Assembly: GCF_001436395.1 (NCBI RefSeq)
Contig: NZ_AZGJ01000012.1
Coordinates: 1 to 47,545 of the forward strand
DNA from: Secundilactobacillus malefermentans DSM 5705 = KCTC 3548
GTDB taxonomy: Bacteria > Bacillota > Bacilli > Lactobacillales > Lactobacillaceae
DNA length: 47,545 bases
Direction of reading: 5' to 3'
Part shown: positions 47,323-47,545 of the stretch, piece after piece
Layout of the letters: each line of letters opens with the position of its first letter
How positions within the stretch are numbered: position 1 is the first letter of the stretch
Made by a program: the position numbers and the translations under genes
The notes under the pieces: model-generated
Database searches by the model: none
What the model was told of the DNA's origin: nothing
What the model saw: the letters and a program-made list of their open reading frames with translations, nothing else

Positions 47323-47396
47323 AGCCGTTTATCGGATTTGAACCAATGACGTCTTCCTTACCATGGAAGTGCTCTACCTATCTGAGCTAAAACGGC
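47323..47396 (-). tRNA. tRNA-Thr (anticodon GGU)
   Basis: A 74-nt cloverleaf: acceptor GCCGTTT/AAACGGC, D arm GCTC/GAGC, anticodon stem CTTCC/GGAAG with loop ATGGTAA (anticodon GGU), T arm with TTCAAAT. Reads ACC/ACU Thr codons. It lies after the terminator of the 5S gene and has its own extended -10. Confidence 0.95.
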
Positions 47397-47412
47397 ATTA
47401 TTGTACCTGTTA

Positions 47413-47421
47413 ATTTTACCA
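47413..47421 (-). promoter_or_regulatory. Extended -10 promoter of tRNA-Thr
   Basis: Minus strand TGGTAAAAT, 17 nt before the tRNA; the -35 is weak. The T-run of the rrn terminator lies upstream, so separate transcription is likely. Confidence 0.5.
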
Positions 47422-47488
47422 TGAAATTGATTAAAGGATTTATCTATTAATGATCTTTCATATTATTAGTAGCTACATAAAAAATGAC

Positions 47489-47520
47489 AAAAAAATAGCC
47501 TTCGAAATTAATCGAAGACC
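47489..47520 (-). terminator. Terminator after 5S rRNA
   Basis: TCTTCGA pairs with TTCGAAGG across TTAAT, followed by C, TA and T7 on the minus strand. Confidence 0.82.
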
Positions 47521-47526
47521 TAGTTT

Positions 47527-47545
47527 GCGTGGCAACGTCCTACCC
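47527..47545 (-). rRNA. rrf: 5S rRNA, 3' end (partial, runs off the window)
   Basis: The last 19 nt read on the minus strand GGGTAGGACGTTGCCACGC, matching the conserved 3' end of Firmicutes 5S rRNA (GAGTAGGACGCCGCC in Bacillus). The remaining 5' part lies outside the window. Confidence 0.85.

Overview
The window reads as a chromosomal core-genome segment of a low-GC Gram-positive bacterium of the Lactobacillaceae. Pointers are the gene orders murF-cshA-acpS-alr-mazF and rpoE-pyrG-murA-rpmE2, class-II HMG-CoA reductase, T-box leaders, AGGAGG ribosome sites and frequent TTG/GTG starts. The species cannot be fixed from the sequence; it looks like a free-living or heterofermentative lactobacillus. 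No prophage, insertion sequence, CRISPR array or integrase was seen.

Layout. 1-5.7 kb (minus): MazF toxin with a tiny acidic antitoxin, alanine racemase, holo-ACP synthase, a DEAD-box helicase with a repetitive RGG tail, and MurF. 5.7-11.1 kb: an unknown 260-aa protein, the HtpX/LemA membrane pair, a low-molecular-weight phosphatase, sortase A, an MFS exporter and L31 type B. 11.2-16.1 kb: a MurA paralogue with Asp in place of the catalytic Cys, CTP synthase behind a reiterative-transcription attenuator, RNA polymerase delta, a DUF1934 protein and a VOC protein. 16.2-19.3 kb (plus): LipL-type octanoyltransferase, an HD hydrolase and a HAD phosphatase.

19.3-21.4 kb holds an APC amino-acid permease whose leader carries two tandem tiny ORFs running into an intrinsic terminator, the most novel-looking regulatory arrangement here. 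21.4-33 kb (minus): prs, glmU and purR (with a PurBox), a Zur-box-controlled metal ABC transporter inserted between purR and ispE, then ispE, veg, rsmA, rnmV, tatD and metG. 33-40.3 kb: DUF72, a small membrane protein, a sirtuin, an HExxH protein, mvaA, dps, ppx/gppA and trpS with a Trp T-box. 40.3-42.6 kb: a HelD-like RNA polymerase-associated ATPase. 42.6-47.2 kb: an intergenic inverted-repeat element, a cation/proton antiporter, brnQ with a T-box plus an extra small ORF, and a glutathione-reductase-like flavoprotein. The right end has tRNA-Thr(GGU) and the 3' end of a 5S rRNA, so an rRNA operon lies just outside.

Functional themes are cell-wall precursor supply (alr, murF, murA, glmU), nucleotide supply (prs, pyrG, purR), translation maturation (rsmA, rnmV, metG, trpS) and amino-acid-responsive transporter control. 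Start sites were moved from the longest ORF wherever a Shine-Dalgarno sequence or promoter position decided it.
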